Shown: positions 24,291 to 35,964, counted from the first letter of the stretch. The stretch: DNA of 64,000 nucleotides from Tenebrio molitor (GCF_963966145.1 NC_091051.1:8246001-8310000), one strand, 5' to 3'. The notes: generated by a model from the letters alone, not told the origin. Made by a program: numbers and translations.

Positions 24291-26915
24291 TGACTTTTTC
24301 CACTCCTTGTACTTACTTCAATTTTTATTCAAGCGTTTTTCTATCTTCTTTCTATTTCTTTGATGTTTTCGTAAAACCTTTCCCCAAGATTTTTAGACTC
24401 ACATCCTGTTCTGGAATGTAACATTTCTTTTAATAACACATTATAATCAAGACTTTTATTATTTCTGCATCCATAATCATGAAATGGTAGTAAACGCAGC
24501 ACTAATGGATCAGTGTGAATAGTATTTGCCAGCGACATTTTTAAATCAGTTAAGTGCAATTCCTGCTTTGCAGGAGTTACATCAGGAACCTGTTAGTGTG
24601 TCTCATTGTCATTTCTGGCACACCCTAATGAGATAACCTGGGCTTTATGCATGGGAACGTGTTGATGGACCCGAGGGGCTAACAGGGCGTCCGGATGACC
24701 TTTGCCCTTCAATGTCTTCGTTATAGCCGCGTAGGAGATGTAGCTCGTCCGCGTATTGACCATTAAATATTCCGTATGAACTGCATTTGAATAGAAAGTG
24801 CGCTTTAATATAGCCATGGGGTAATCCACGCTATATGTGAGTATATACATATATTTTTATTGACGGTCGAACGATATGGTTTATTAGTCGCTCCATCCCT
24901 CCGGCGCCGTTAATGCTTTCCCACCTTCTCTTATACGAATGTGTCAAAAATTATACATTTCGTGTTAAGAGATCGTTCGAGAGAAACTCTCCGTGCCGTA
25001 TTTACGACCACGACAATTAAAGGTGGAGGCAAAAATCAAGGGAAGTGATGACGTCTTTTCGACGATGTCGAGATTTTATCTGGTTCAGTACCAGACTCTG
25101 TACCTGATCTGATTTCAATAACAAATTCGGACCATGTCGGTTGTTTAAATTGCTACATTGATCTCGTAGATCTCGGTGCTGTATAAAGCAGAAAAACACC
25201 ATCTATCGCTCCGGAACGGCATGGGCGTTAACACATTCGATGCTGTACCGATATTATCACCGTTCAGTACCTATAACTCTTCACGCGATTGCTTTTTTAA
25301 TATACTCAGCTTCTATGCACCTACAAATACACACCGGTAATTGCTTTACCCTTTTCCTCCACATAAACTACCTCAAAAAATATATGTACGTAAATTCAAC
25401 TGGAAACAACTATCTAAGCTCGGATCTCGAAGTACCACGAGAAAAAACTAATTAGGCTTGGAAAGGTACCTACTCCAGGGAAACACTTACAATTACTTCA
25501 AGAAATAATTGTCTGATAACGAACTTCAAAGTGTTCTGTCGGTCTAAATTAGTCCTCCTGGTTCTAAACCTTCCTTATCAGTTTCTCTCATTATTTTCCA
25601 AAAAAATCACTAAATTGAAACATTACTAAATCATGAATAAAATATTAACCTATATGTCATGACCTCACCTAGATCTTGAACCCGATCGTGTTAAGTCTAA
25701 AATAATCGCTTTAAACTTTATCGTTTTTTAATAAAACTACTCTAACCTTTTGCAAAATAGTCTTGCCATGGGCTTGTGCTGCTTTGCGTTTTTGAACCGG
25801 TGAAAATAACACAAAGATTTTGCTTTCACTTGCATAGCTCAGAAGGTCGTCTACTCGTCTGAGATACGCAAGCCATCTCGGGACATTAATCCACAATAAA
25901 AAAGTTAGATCGTCTATTACCCTAAGTAGTTGAAGAGTCGCTGTAAAGTGAGAAATTAAAATGTCTTCGAGCAACAGTCCTCGTTGGAGTCCTGGAACGA
26001 CCGATGTACCCTGAACTATTCGAGATATTTTAGTTGAACTCTACCAATAAACAAAGTATGCTTTTGAAAGACCGCCGCTGGTGTGGCGGGTATGAGTGAG
26101 CTTTTCAACTAATTGCCAAGAACCTGTTAATAATTAGACCTTAGTTGTGACAATTTAAATTATGGCAAACAGGAGTGTAAGTCGAGAAATTAATTATTAA
26201 CAAGATAACATAAAGTAGTAATTTTATCGAAAGTGGAGTTAATTTATTGTTAATAATCTATTAAGCGTTGTTGAAGTGTGTGTCATTATGAAAGTGGGTT
26301 CGGGGGTGGCACGAGACCAGTTTCTTTGTAACATTTTTAATCGGGGAATTTACTGTCGCTTATAAACAAATTGCTAAGCCACTTAAAATAATATTTAGGT
26401 ACTTAAGTCCATAAATCCGTTAATGCACAGGCATACATATTCACTGTGCACGGTCCATAAACAGCATTTAGTCAAACAACTCTATTTACGTCAACGCTCA
26501 CAATACAGTTCCATATAAACACAATAAAGTAGATTAACATATCTCGGGCGTAAATATTTCCTAAATCAGACTTAAAAATCAGTATAAATCAGTTAAAAGT
26601 CACCGTCCGGTTGTGGGATTAGCGCCATTTGTTATTCTCACTGGCACTGATGCGCTATAACGACCCTTATTTCGGAATTATTCCATCAAATTCGCGGTCA
26701 GATGTCAACGGGGATTGTATCGACGATACTAAAATTGTATATAATATCGTCTCTGTCAGAAACTTAAGATGTTATTTTTTGAAGAGCCAAAAAACGAAAC
26801 TTCATTTTAACAATAGTTGGCTGTTTAAGAGTTGACACCGTTGAAGTAAGCTCATCATGATTAATTTTTCTGGTAATCCCTTCTTCATCTAATTAACTTA
26901 TATTATGAAAAAGAG
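24291..26915. other. Unique stretch, nothing identified
   Basis: Contains mixed AT-rich and slightly CpG-richer parts (24600-25160, 25800-26100). No repeat copies in the window and no convincing gene. Confidence 0.35.
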
Positions 26916-27348
26916 GGCACGGCATCAAGGCCGGATTTATTCATCATTATGAATATTTCTATCTTCTAATGACAATTCCTTTGAGAACATTTTTTTACAT
27001 TATCATTTATTTTGCATTACGCCCATTTTTTACACCACATTCACGTGAGAATGTGTTCAACGTCAACGTATTCATCCGACATTACAGATTAAAAACAATT
27101 CTAAAATTAAGTAATGAAGCTGTGACTGTCGAAGTTACAACGCAACGCGATTTACCCCGACGGTCACCCACCCACACACTGACCGCACCTGACATTGCTT
27201 CACTTTACTGATCCGGTTATGATAATGATTTCATAATACTGAGGCCACCGTATTATTATTATGTTCTGACCCACCATATACCCGGTGACGCGGCATTCAG
27301 GCCGGATTGATTTATCAGTACAGATATTACTATCATTAGAATAAATTA
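26916..27348 (+). repeat. Pair of degenerate direct repeats
   Basis: The segment at about 26918-26975 (GGCATCAAGGCCGGATTTAT and onward to TATCTTCTAATGA) is repeated at about 27290-27348 (GGCATTCAGGCCGGATTGAT onward to TATCATTAGAATA). The start points lie about 370 bases apart. They could be ends of an old small element, a local duplication or a duplicated regulatory motif. The sequence between shows no coding frame that I can assign. Confidence 0.5.
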
Positions 27349-27407
27349 ATAAAGCAGATACAGATATGCCCATTTTGCTCTGTCAAATACAACAAATGAT
27401 AATATTT

Positions 27408-28850
27408 TAAAACTAATAGACAGAGTGAAGTACATACAAGTAAAAAAAATAATAAAAGGAACAAGAGATAAATGAATATACAGTGTGAATTGTGGCAAAG
27501 AGTGAAAGAGAAATGAAAGAAATAATAAAGATTGTGTTCAATAAGAGAGGAAGAGTGAAGAGAAGGAGTGGAAGTGGGAAGGAATGAAAATAGAACAAGT
27601 AAACGAGTTCAAATACTTGGGTTAGACATTGAATGAAAGACCCACGGTTTGGGGAACAGGAGGGAGAAAGTGTGGGGAGATGATTTCAGGAGAATGAGGA
27701 TGATTGAAAGCATGATAGAAATGATGTACCTGGGGATGGAGTGAGCATGAAGAGGTAGAGAAAGTGCAAGAAAATATTTGAGAGGGGTGCTAGGAGTAGA
27801 CAGCCAAATTATATACCAAATTACATATACAGGGTGTTTCTGAAATACGTGTGTTAATTTTAACTGGTAATAGAACTCGTCAAAAGGAACAACTTTTCTA
27901 TCTACCATTTTGCCGAAAAACGATGTTTAATTCCAAAAAAAAATTGGAGAGATTTTTCACTAAAATAGCCCTACGCCACTAAATACTGCAATCGCTAATT
28001 GAGATCAGCGCTAATATGAAAAAAACATCAATTTCATCCAGAAAACGTGTTTTAACGCAGAAATCGAAATTCAAATAAATCTACCCGTATAGCAAAAAAT
28101 CCACTTCGTAAGAATCTGGTTGTTTCACGTTTTTAGGTAGCTTAGTTTTGGAGATATGAACGGTTTTAGGAAAATCTTTCCTACTTTTTTAAGCCATTAC
28201 GCAACGTTTTTCACGAAAATGGCAGAGAGAAAAGTTGTTCCTTTTGATGAGTTCTATTACCAGTTAAAATTAACGTACTTATTTCAGAAACTGTATAGTG
28301 AGGGAAGAGCGCAACAAAATTTGAAGACAAAATGGATGGAAGGGAAAAGTGCAGGATACTAACGGAATAGGTACAGGAGAAAAAAGAAAAAACACGGAGA
28401 AGAATGTAAGAGAGAAATACTACCAGAGAATCGGGTGTGCCAGTGAAGAAGTGGATTAAGAGCAAAAGGAAGATGCATGAATGTAGAGCTGAGTGAAAGG
28501 GATAAAGACACAGACAAGCAAAACAGAAGGGAAAGAATCAAAGAATCCAGATACTACAGCAAATATGGGAGGGAAAATGCAAAAGAAAGAAAAATGATGG
28601 CGTGATTTAAATGTGGGAACGAGAAGAGAGAAAACAGGTATTGGATGGAAGAATAGGAAAGAAGGTGCAGAATGTGTTATGAGGAGAGACAACTGAGCAC
28701 ATGTGGAATGGATGTAGGGAAATGAAAGAGAGGGAGAGAAAAGAGCGGGAAGAAATACTGAATGAGGACGGAAGGAAGATAAGATGAAATAAAGAGATAT
28801 GGAAAAGGAGGGAAAGAATAGAAAAATAAAGGGGAGGGGGATAGAAATTA
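27408..28850 (+). mobile_element. Non-LTR retrotransposon copy C, split by an insertion
   Basis: Plus-strand sequence matches the post-catalytic part of the family. It has the thumb-like region with AATAAGAGAGGAAGAGTGAAG, the GAGAGGGGTGCTAGGAGT block up to about 27795, and after an interruption the linker and terminal region (28296-28850) including ARMCYEE-like CRMCYEER coding. The first Cys of the terminal motif is kept here (CRMC), unlike in copy D. The interruption is the TA-flanked element at 27830-28293. There are also several small deletions against copies B and D. No catalytic domain remains. The 3' end abuts another element at 28858. Confidence 0.85.
27830..28293. mobile_element. TA-flanked inverted-repeat element (family ACAGGGTGT), 464 bp
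   Basis: The left end CAGGGTGTTTCTGAAATACG and the right end TACTTATTTCAGAAACTG are inverted relatives, and pairing continues inward through TTAATTTTAACTGGTAATAG and AAAAGGAACAACTTTTCT. The arms are about 75 bp, with TA on both sides. The interior is 90% or more like the copy at 47370-48393. It is non-coding, so a non-autonomous element, probably of the Tc1/mariner type judging from the TA target and CAG start. The right end has lost about four bases near its tip. It sits inside retrotransposon copy C and is therefore younger than that copy. Confidence 0.85.
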
Positions 28851-28857
28851 ATATATA

Positions 28858-29923
28858 CCATTCACGATGTTTTGGCATAAGGGGAGGCTATGATTTCATT
28901 TTTTAACGTTGGATACATGTTTGATTTCTGTCATCTCTGCTGTCACTAAAGTGCCTGACATGCGGACCTATCAAAATGAACGTAACATGTTGCCGAATTT
29001 ACCGTAATCATAATTAAGCGACTTTAAGACGTATTGATGATGTTTGTATTAGACTGCAGAACATATTTTCAATAAGTTACAATGAAGTCAAGTTTTTTTG
29101 TGTATATAAATTGAATCGTGAGTACAAGAAAAAAATGTAACACGGATAGTGAAGGAAGAAACAACGACCCAAATGGCACAGGAATTTTGTAAGACCTATT
29201 ACAACTTCGCGATAGAGTTGTGAATTTATGGCTTGAGTCTATTTTGAAATGTTCTCCTGAAATTTGCCAATATTTTTGTAGATATTGTGAAGAACGTATT
29301 TCGGAAGATTGGGCAAAATTAATGTGAAATCTTTCATTTGAAAACGTTTTTCCTTTAATAATTTCATTAGGAGAATCTGACTCGGAATTTGATTGGGATT
29401 TTGATGCAGGTAATGATGATTCAGAATTTTCAAATGAAATTATGGAAGTTGAATAGTTTTGTTCTTTTTTGTCATAGACGATGGGTGTGTAAATATTTTG
29501 CAGAAAGATTCGAATAAAGTAAGGCTTAATAAGTAGGTACAAGATTTTATACAATCTAGTTATAGGAATGTTTTGGTTAAAATTAAAAATTCATTGAGAA
29601 GTTACTAACTGGTTGGTTAAGACACTGTATAGGTGGGTTATCTAAGTGGTGCATAAATTAACAGGAGCCATTTCGTCTTTCGGTCCCGGTCCCTACTATT
29701 CTGTAGTTTGTTCAAGTCAGTTTCCTGTTTTGTTAAATTGGATTAAAAATGTGTGAGTATTGTTATATTGCAAACTAGTAAAACTGACAACAATGCACTA
29801 GACAATGACGCAGTTTATAACCTCAAACTTAGAAAAACATAACCTAATTCAACAGACAGCTTTTCTGCCAACTTAAATGCACTTTTTCCATGGCCTCCCC
29901 TTATGCCAAAACATCGTGAATGG
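28858..29923. mobile_element. Inverted-repeat DNA element (family CATTCACGAT), 1066 bp
   Basis: The ends are perfect 31-bp inverted repeats beginning CCATTCACGATGTTTTGGCA. The interior holds a minus-strand frame at 29069-29554 (161 codons) with an acidic Ser-rich stretch (SESDSPNEIIKG) and no transposase motif that I recognise. That frame may be part of a lost ORF or chance. A second, shorter element at 58469-58903 shares the tip CATTCACGATSTTTT and GGCTATGATTT. Flanking bases are AT-rich and I cannot fix a target duplication. Confidence 0.8.
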
Positions 29924-29936
29924 CATATAGTATATT

Positions 29937-30056
29937 ATATATTGAGGGAGAGAAATGCATGATTTTTCCTAAGGTGCAGTTTGTAGCCAGAGGGCGAAGC
30001 CCGAGGGCTACAAAGCACCGAGGGAAAAATGAGCATTATCTCCAGAAGTATATATA
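29937..30056. repeat. Foldback hairpin (family 4)
   Basis: The arms share GGTGCAGTTTGTAGCC / GGGCTACAAAGCACC and, further out, ATTTTTCC / GGAAAAAT and GAGGGAGAGAAATGC / GCATTATCTCC. The loop is AGAGGGCGAAGCCCGAGGG. It abuts the inverted-repeat unit at 30057-30379 with no space between, as the hairpin at 47784-47907 abuts its neighbour. Confidence 0.8.
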
Positions 30057-30379
30057 CTATTTTTTTCACGGTAGGGAGTAGAAACAGCACAAAAATCTCA
30101 AATTTTAAGAATAAAAAAATGATGACAAATGAGTTGTCATCTTTCGATGAATTTAATGGAATTAGTAGTTGCCTTGACAACACAATTAGATTTTTGTCAC
30201 AACAGTCAAAAAAAATGAAAACTCCCATTAGATTTTTGTCACAACTGTCAAAAAAATGAAAACTCCCTAGGGAGCAAGTATTTGCAAATATTTGCTCCCT
30301 AGGGAGAAAATGCTCTACTTCTGTCACGATGTTGACATCCGAAAAGTTGATTTCTACTCCCGATCGTGAAAAAAATGTT
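30057..30379. repeat. Inverted-repeat unit with internal tandem copy and palindrome
   Basis: The ends TTTTTTCACGGTAGGGAGTA and TACTCCCGATCGTGAAAAAA are inverted relatives of about 25 bp. Inside, a unit of about 40 bp (TTAGATTTTTGTCACAAC.. to ..ATGAAAACTCCC) occurs twice in tandem at about 30187-30264. A 44-base near-perfect palindrome follows at 30263-30306, with CTCCCTAGGGAGCAA on each side of a TTTGCAAA centre. No coding region. Confidence 0.8.
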
Positions 30380-33111
30380 ATTATTTGGAATTGTTATTTT
30401 TATTTTTATATTGTAATGAGGAATCTGAAAGTCCGTAGGGCAAATAAAGCTTATAGAAGAGTAAACACATCCATATTGATTTTTTGTCAGGTGCAAATTT
30501 AACATCTAATGGGTGCTCCTTCATGATCTAATGTAGTGTCCAACTGCAGTCATGACAGAATGTATATAAATCATTAACGTTGCAACACGTAATTATTATT
30601 CACAGCCATATATCCATACGTAATAAAATTGCTTTTGTGGTGATGACTAAATTTTGCAATTCCGTTTCTACTTTTTCAAATTTGACTCATAAAATTTATC
30701 GCCGTACTCGCGAATTATGAACAGAAAATTAATCTATTCTTCGTGCAATTAGCCGTTGCTATTACGATATTTTCCTATTAATAAATGCACTCGAATACCT
30801 TAGTGTCTTAGAGAAATACACTAAATATACGAAGAATCGCTACGTAACTGCCAGAAATTTTAAGTCTCCCTCATGGTCGAAAAAGAAAAAAGCTTGAAGA
30901 CTTCAAGTTTTTTATGAGTCTGGAATCGGTAGTGTTTAAAAATACGTGGCCGTGTGTAAATGAACAAAAAACCAACTAAAGGATCGCCGTAGACAAAGAC
31001 GTCCTTCGGTTTGTTTAAAAACCAAATAGAGCATTATCTACAATTTTAATTTGGATTTAGACAATGGCCTGGGACGAAACACGTACGTGTTCATTGATAT
31101 GCAACTATGTCCTTTATTAAACACATGCATTGGTGAAGCGAGTAATTTATAAAAATCGTCAACTTCTAAATGACAAACACTTGCCTCTCTATTGTTTTAT
31201 TATAGTAGGTGTGTCGCTTCATTTCTTCATTTCAAGAGCGCGTGGGCAGATATTGATAGCCAAACAATATGTTTAATTTGTTAAATAAACCATCGTCTAC
31301 AAAGCAAACCACTGCTTATTTTTCAAACCATTGGCGGCGACAACGCAATAAACGTCCACATTAAGCCAGTGTGAAAATAACTTTTAATAACCGGCGTCAA
31401 GCGAGGAAATATTAACCAATTAGTCTAGAAAAAAGTTACAGTCGCTAACTAGTCGGCGTGGGAGTGAGGAAGACACCATCTTCCTCCCATTCCGAACGCG
31501 ACTGTTCGCATAAATCACACTTGAATTAACAAACCACGACAAAAAGTCAATCAAAGTAAGGTAGTACCTATTTGAAAGTCAATTAAGCGTTGAGCCATTT
31601 TGTTTAGACGGTGATGCGTCCGCGCCGAGGGTCAGCAGGGCTTCACAGCCTAAGCGTGGCAAAAACTGCAACCACGTTTACATTAACAAACATTGCATTA
31701 GTCGCGATACGGTCTGGCCAATGTAAATCACAAAATTAGCAAATGCCCACGCCCTGATATTTTCATATTGGATGTCGATTATGCTGCACCGATAATAAAT
31801 ACATCGACTGCTTGCGAGAAGTGCAGCTCTGCTGCTCTTCCGAGAAGACGGGAAATTTTCCTGTGCAGTTCACACGCCAGATTGGACTTTCCAGGCTTTC
31901 GTTTTTGCATCGGTACGTCCTGTGTAAATTTGATTTGGGGCTGTGTCGGTTGACAGCTGTATCTTCATGACAAACGCGTGTCTTCTGTTGGGGAAATACT
32001 GTCAGACCGCACAATCGGCCGTCACTCAACAAATCACTATTTCCTTTTAAGTTGACTTAAATGATTTTCGATAAGAGAGCGTGGAAAAGTCAGAGCGCGC
32101 CGAAAACCGCCATTAAAGCAGACATGTGTCCAATTGATAATCGCTTGTAAATTCACTGGAACACATTCTTTAAAGTGTTTCGCGATGGGTTTTTCTGATA
32201 TTTTTTAAAACTAAATTTACTTTTTGAACTCACCACCTTCAAAATGACATTTCGCGTCAACCGCCTACGTAGATTTCGCACACTAGTGCTTCAAAATCAT
32301 CCAAAAAGCATTCGCCTTTTTGAGCATTCTGAAAATAATTTCAATTGATAATAATAAAATCTGGGCTACAAAACACCATTTCTCCAATTTGGATGTTGAA
32401 AATTTCGAAAAGAGTGAAAATAAATCGCTATTAATTCGAATGACACTTTGGCAACCACATGGACAAGCGCCATCTATTCACAAAGGGTACACGACAACTC
32501 AGTCATAGTGTTCGCTCCTTCGTCGCTCGTGCCTCAAATAATGCGCTCATCCGGGAAAAATGTCTTCTCGCACTCGGTTTGTAAATTACTATTTCTTTAG
32601 TGTGTAAAACAATAAATCAGGAACAGAAGACATTCACTTTTAAATAAAAGATATTATACCTTTTAAATTATCATTTCCTTGTAAAAGCAAAAACTTTCTT
32701 GTTGATTTTGTGGTTTAATTTCGATTAACCATTAATTAGGTTAGTTTTTATTGAGTAACTCTTATGCTTAGAATTGTCCACCAATAAATTCATTAATATT
32801 GCAACATAACTCGTGGGTGAAGGTGGGTTAGAGCATGATGACACGACATAAAATGAAAACAAATTAAAAACGAAATGAAGTTAATGTATTACCACTTTCT
32901 TTAATGTCAGCTTGTCTAATGCTAAAATTTTTCAAACGAGAATATTCAACTAGATAAAAAACTAGACAAATATTTTCATTTTAGATCAAATTCTAGTCAC
33001 AGAAACAATGTAGGTTTCTATTTCAATTTAGATTGAATTTTGTACAACAGCATTGTTTTATTCTCTTTAAAGAAATAATTTTATAGCAAAACTGTGACCA
33101 CGAGATTTTGA
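30380..33111. other. Unique stretch, CpG-richer at 30950-32300
   Basis: No gene recognised. The part at 31400-32120 is notably CpG-richer and unique in the window. Around 32505-32590 a short segment with CTCCTTCGTCGCTCGTGCC and TCGCACTCGG looks like part of an element, but I find no partner or ends. Confidence 0.35.
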
Positions 33112-33166
33112 TTTTTATCGTCACTCTGATGACAGTTCTGCTGTCGAAACGCACGTCAGCTTTATA

Positions 33167-33268
33167 TAGGGCTTTCATAAATGATCCATACATCAGGTGT
33201 GCTGTGACTACATGTATTTAAATGGAGACACAGCCTTCTTGTGAGACTAATCATTTATGAAAGCCCTG
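33167..33268. mobile_element. Short TA-flanked MITE (TIR AGGGCTTTCATAAATGAT), 102 bp
   Basis: The inverted ends AGGGCTTTCATAAATGAT and ATCATTTATGAAAGCCCT are perfect over 18 bases, flanked by TA on both sides. The empty site is visible in the sister copy (35440-35455). Non-coding and too small for a transposase. Confidence 0.85.
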
Positions 33269-33315
33269 TACAAAACGTGTGTTTGCTCCAAGGGAAATAA
33301 CTAAGTGTTATTTTA

Positions 33316-33477
33316 CACTGTTTTTCTTTTGGTTTTCCTCTTTTGTCAATTGTATTTCACTATTTCTCAAAACTATTTCATATTTACGTCACTTTGCCAT
33401 TAAATAGAGATAGGAAATAGTTTTGAGAATTAGTGAAATACAATTTACAAAAGAAGAAAACTAAAAGAAAAACACTG
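33316..33477. mobile_element. TA-flanked MITE (TIR CACTGTTTTTCTTTTG), 162 bp, copy 1
   Basis: Long inverted arms of about 70 bases: CACTGTTTTTCTTTTGGTTT on the left and its complement ending AAAAGAAAAACACTG on the right. TA flanks both ends. A second copy of exactly 162 bases lies at 59917-60078. One base near each tip is mismatched between the arms in both copies (CACTG at both ends rather than CACTG..CAGTG). Tc1/mariner-like by target and tip. The interior has ATTTACGTCACTT. Confidence 0.9.
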
Positions 33478-34902
33478 TATCTTTCTAAAATTAATTTGGA
33501 ATTAATACCTAAATTCCTCAAAAAGAAAGATAACTCAGTAGTTACCATATATTGGTAATTGGGCCTTTTAAAGAGCGACTATGAAATCCTTTAGAAGTGC
33601 TCTGTCCAAGTGTTATGAAGTTTCTTCTTCTGAACTGTGCAAAGTTTTCGGGTCTGGACACAAAGCGGAAAGATTTTGCACTTAGCCAAACTCTGATTGA
33701 TAAATTTAAAATTTTAACACCTTCACCTCCTGGCTAATTTACTGTATTAACCGATCACTTTAGTCGATCTTAAGAGCACTTACATAAAAGCGAAATTTCG
33801 AAATTTTGCGGTAACATAATAAAACTGAAAGTTCTGCGAAATCTCACAAAATTTTGTGAAATGATGAGCCGACGTGGTGATGCGGTTGTACAGATCATAA
33901 AGTGTGTTAAGTCCTCTTGATATTGACTCCGAGTTTATTTAACACATATAAGTTTCAATAATGTCTCGGAATATAGCGAAGACTTGCACGAGTAATAACA
34001 TCCGCCCACACTGTTGAGGTGTAAATTACTGTTTACCATACTATGCATCCCATAGACCATTGTTAATTTTGCAGACAGGCAAACAATGATGAATCACGCC
34101 GTTTCGCATTATCGCTCTAAAAATTCCGTTTTGTTTTAGCTTTCTTGGTTTTAGTGTGTTTGGAGAAGCAAGGATTCGCTTATTGTTTGCGGTTTGAAAT
34201 GGCAATAAATATTGCTAGACAGGGTACAATTGTGGGACAAGGTAAAGTTTGTTTCCTCGTCCCAACAGACTTATGGTCCGTGTCGATTAAAGATTGACGT
34301 CTAAATAGACACAGTCGAACGAATTGATTGCTGTTCCCAACAACACGAGTGATGCTTGAGAAACAACATTTTTCCTCCGTATAAAACCACCATCGAATCG
34401 TCGCTGAAGCCCAGATTACGGCATCCTCGTAAAATACTGGAAGGTAAATGATCAATTAAACGTAATGATGGTAAGTCACGATTTCAATTACAAGACATCA
34501 GCACGCCTCACCAAACGTACGCTTTATAATATTTTGTTTTTGATATGCCAACTACTCAAATATTTAAGAACATATTAGCACACAATGATCACTTTGGCTT
34601 TGGGAATGAATCGATGTTGAGTTACCCGTCGTAATCCGTTAAATTAATTTCTTAGGCAATAAAGCAAATGGCTACGTGTTTTTTATATGCTAATGGAGTA
34701 GTATTGAAAAGTAATGAAGCCGCCTCTACGGGATTTGATAATACATCAATTTGCTGTTTTTGCATTAAAAAAGGAGTCACACAAAGAACTTCTAACGGAT
34801 TTGTTGCTATTTTGCGCAAGTTGCGTCTCATCACTTAAAGTGCTGCCAAAAAAAATCATCTAATTACAACAACATTTTTCACTCGAGAAAAAGTAAGTAT
34901 AG

Positions 34903-35281
34903 TATAATTCAGAATGAGTGGCATCGCGGTAGGTGTTGATTCTCTAAAGCGAGCTTTACGTTATGTCAAAAAATTTTGCAGACATGTGAAACCATCATTA
35001 CTTTATTCTGAGGTTATGCGTTACATAATTTTGACATGGTTTTCGCCCACAGCAGAGATACACCCAGAAAAATAATACACTTTTCATAAATGAAAGAAGG
35101 AAATTCCAAATATTATAACAAGAAAATAAACACAAAACGATTCCATTGATAATATCAAGGCCAAATTAAAAGCGAAGGTTACCAACAGCATTGAAACTAG
35201 GGTATTATTAGCAAGGGTCTTGCTGCCACCGTAAATTTGAATTTCCAACGCCTACCGCGATGCCACTTATTCTGAATTATA
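34903..35281. mobile_element. Inverted-repeat element (TIR TATAATTCAGAATGAGTGGC), 379 bp
   Basis: The two ends pair over about 37 bases with two or three mismatches. The shared core is CAGAATRAGTGGCATCGCGG followed by TAGG. The interior is AT-rich and non-coding. This is the only copy in the window. The target duplication is unresolved because the tip is itself TATAATT. Confidence 0.8.
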
Positions 35282-35395
35282 ATTATGCAGTTGGTTATCA
35301 TCCGCTAATTTTTACACAAAATCAAAAATAAAAACGTCACTTTATTTACCACATTAGATTGTCATAATGATGTTGAAGCTAAGTTTGATAATTAT

Positions 35396-35550
35396 CTTCT
35401 ATCGTTACTCTGATGATGACAGTTCTGCTGTCGAAACGCACGTCAGCTTTACACGAGACATGTGTTTGCTGCAGGGGAAATAATGGAGTGTTATTTTCTA
35501 AAATTAATATGAAATGAATACTTAAATCCCTCTAGAAGAAATAAAAGTGC
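35396..35550 (+). repeat. Duplicated segment, copy 2, uninterrupted
   Basis: Sister of 33112-33535. It runs through both insertion points without elements, giving empty sites near AGCTTTACACGAG and GTGTTATTTTCTAAAA. It has a GATGAT expansion against copy 1. Whether the segment is itself part of a larger repeat family cannot be told here. Confidence 0.8.
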
Positions 35551-35726
35551 ATAAATGAATCTATAGCGAGTCTTATAGTCTCATCAAATCATGCAAGAAT
35601 TTGTTGTTCTTGTGATAAGAAAAAACCTGATATGCCAAATTAAATGTTAGTCAAATGATACTTTTATCAATATCTTCATTAATGGATTTTCTAAATTTTA
35701 ACGGTCTCCATTTACCTCGTACCTAT

Positions 35727-35964
35727 AGGTGTTAGATTGTCTCATGGGCTGTGACCTTGGAAATATTTGCGCGAAGGCGGAGCGATAAACCAGTGAAAAA
35801 TCTGTAAATGAAAACTGAAAACGTCGACTATTTTACGTGGAAATAGCCGAGAGAGAGACGGCACTAAGCTAACGAATGACGATGTTTTCCGGTCGGTTTG
35901 TAGCGCCTACTAGAGCGATATTCGTCATTTGCGCAGATATGATTCATGAGAAAATCCAACACCT
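35727..35964. mobile_element. Inverted-repeat element (TIR AGGTGTTGGATT), copy 1, 238 bp
   Basis: The ends AGGTGTTAGATTGTCTCATG and CATGAGAAAATCCAACACCT are inverted relatives. The interior carries GGGCTGTGACCTTGGAAATA, GGCGGAGCGATAAACCAGTG and GAAAACGTCGACTA, shared with 46933-47139. Non-coding. I cannot define a target duplication from the flanks. Confidence 0.85.

Larger units (their letters stand above)
33112..33535 (+). repeat. Duplicated segment, copy 1, with two insertions
   Basis: Matches 35396-35550 (GACAGTTCTGCTGTCGAAAC, then GCACGTCAGCTTTA, TGTGTTTGCT, GGGAAATAA, GTGTTATTTT, CTAAAATTAAT). This copy is interrupted at 33167-33268 and 33316-33477 by two TA-flanked elements that the other copy lacks. 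Confidence 0.8.

Noticed and set aside
28456..28878. Minus-strand frame of 140 codons
   Set aside because: It is antisense to retrotransposon copy C, with the same low-complexity pyrimidine strand.
29069..29554. 161-codon minus frame as a transposase
   Set aside because: No transposase motif is visible. It is kept only as a note inside the 1066-bp element.
33112..35550. Long terminal repeats of one LTR element
   Set aside because: The two copies carry no TG..CA ends, no primer-binding or polypurine site, and no gag or pol sequence between them.
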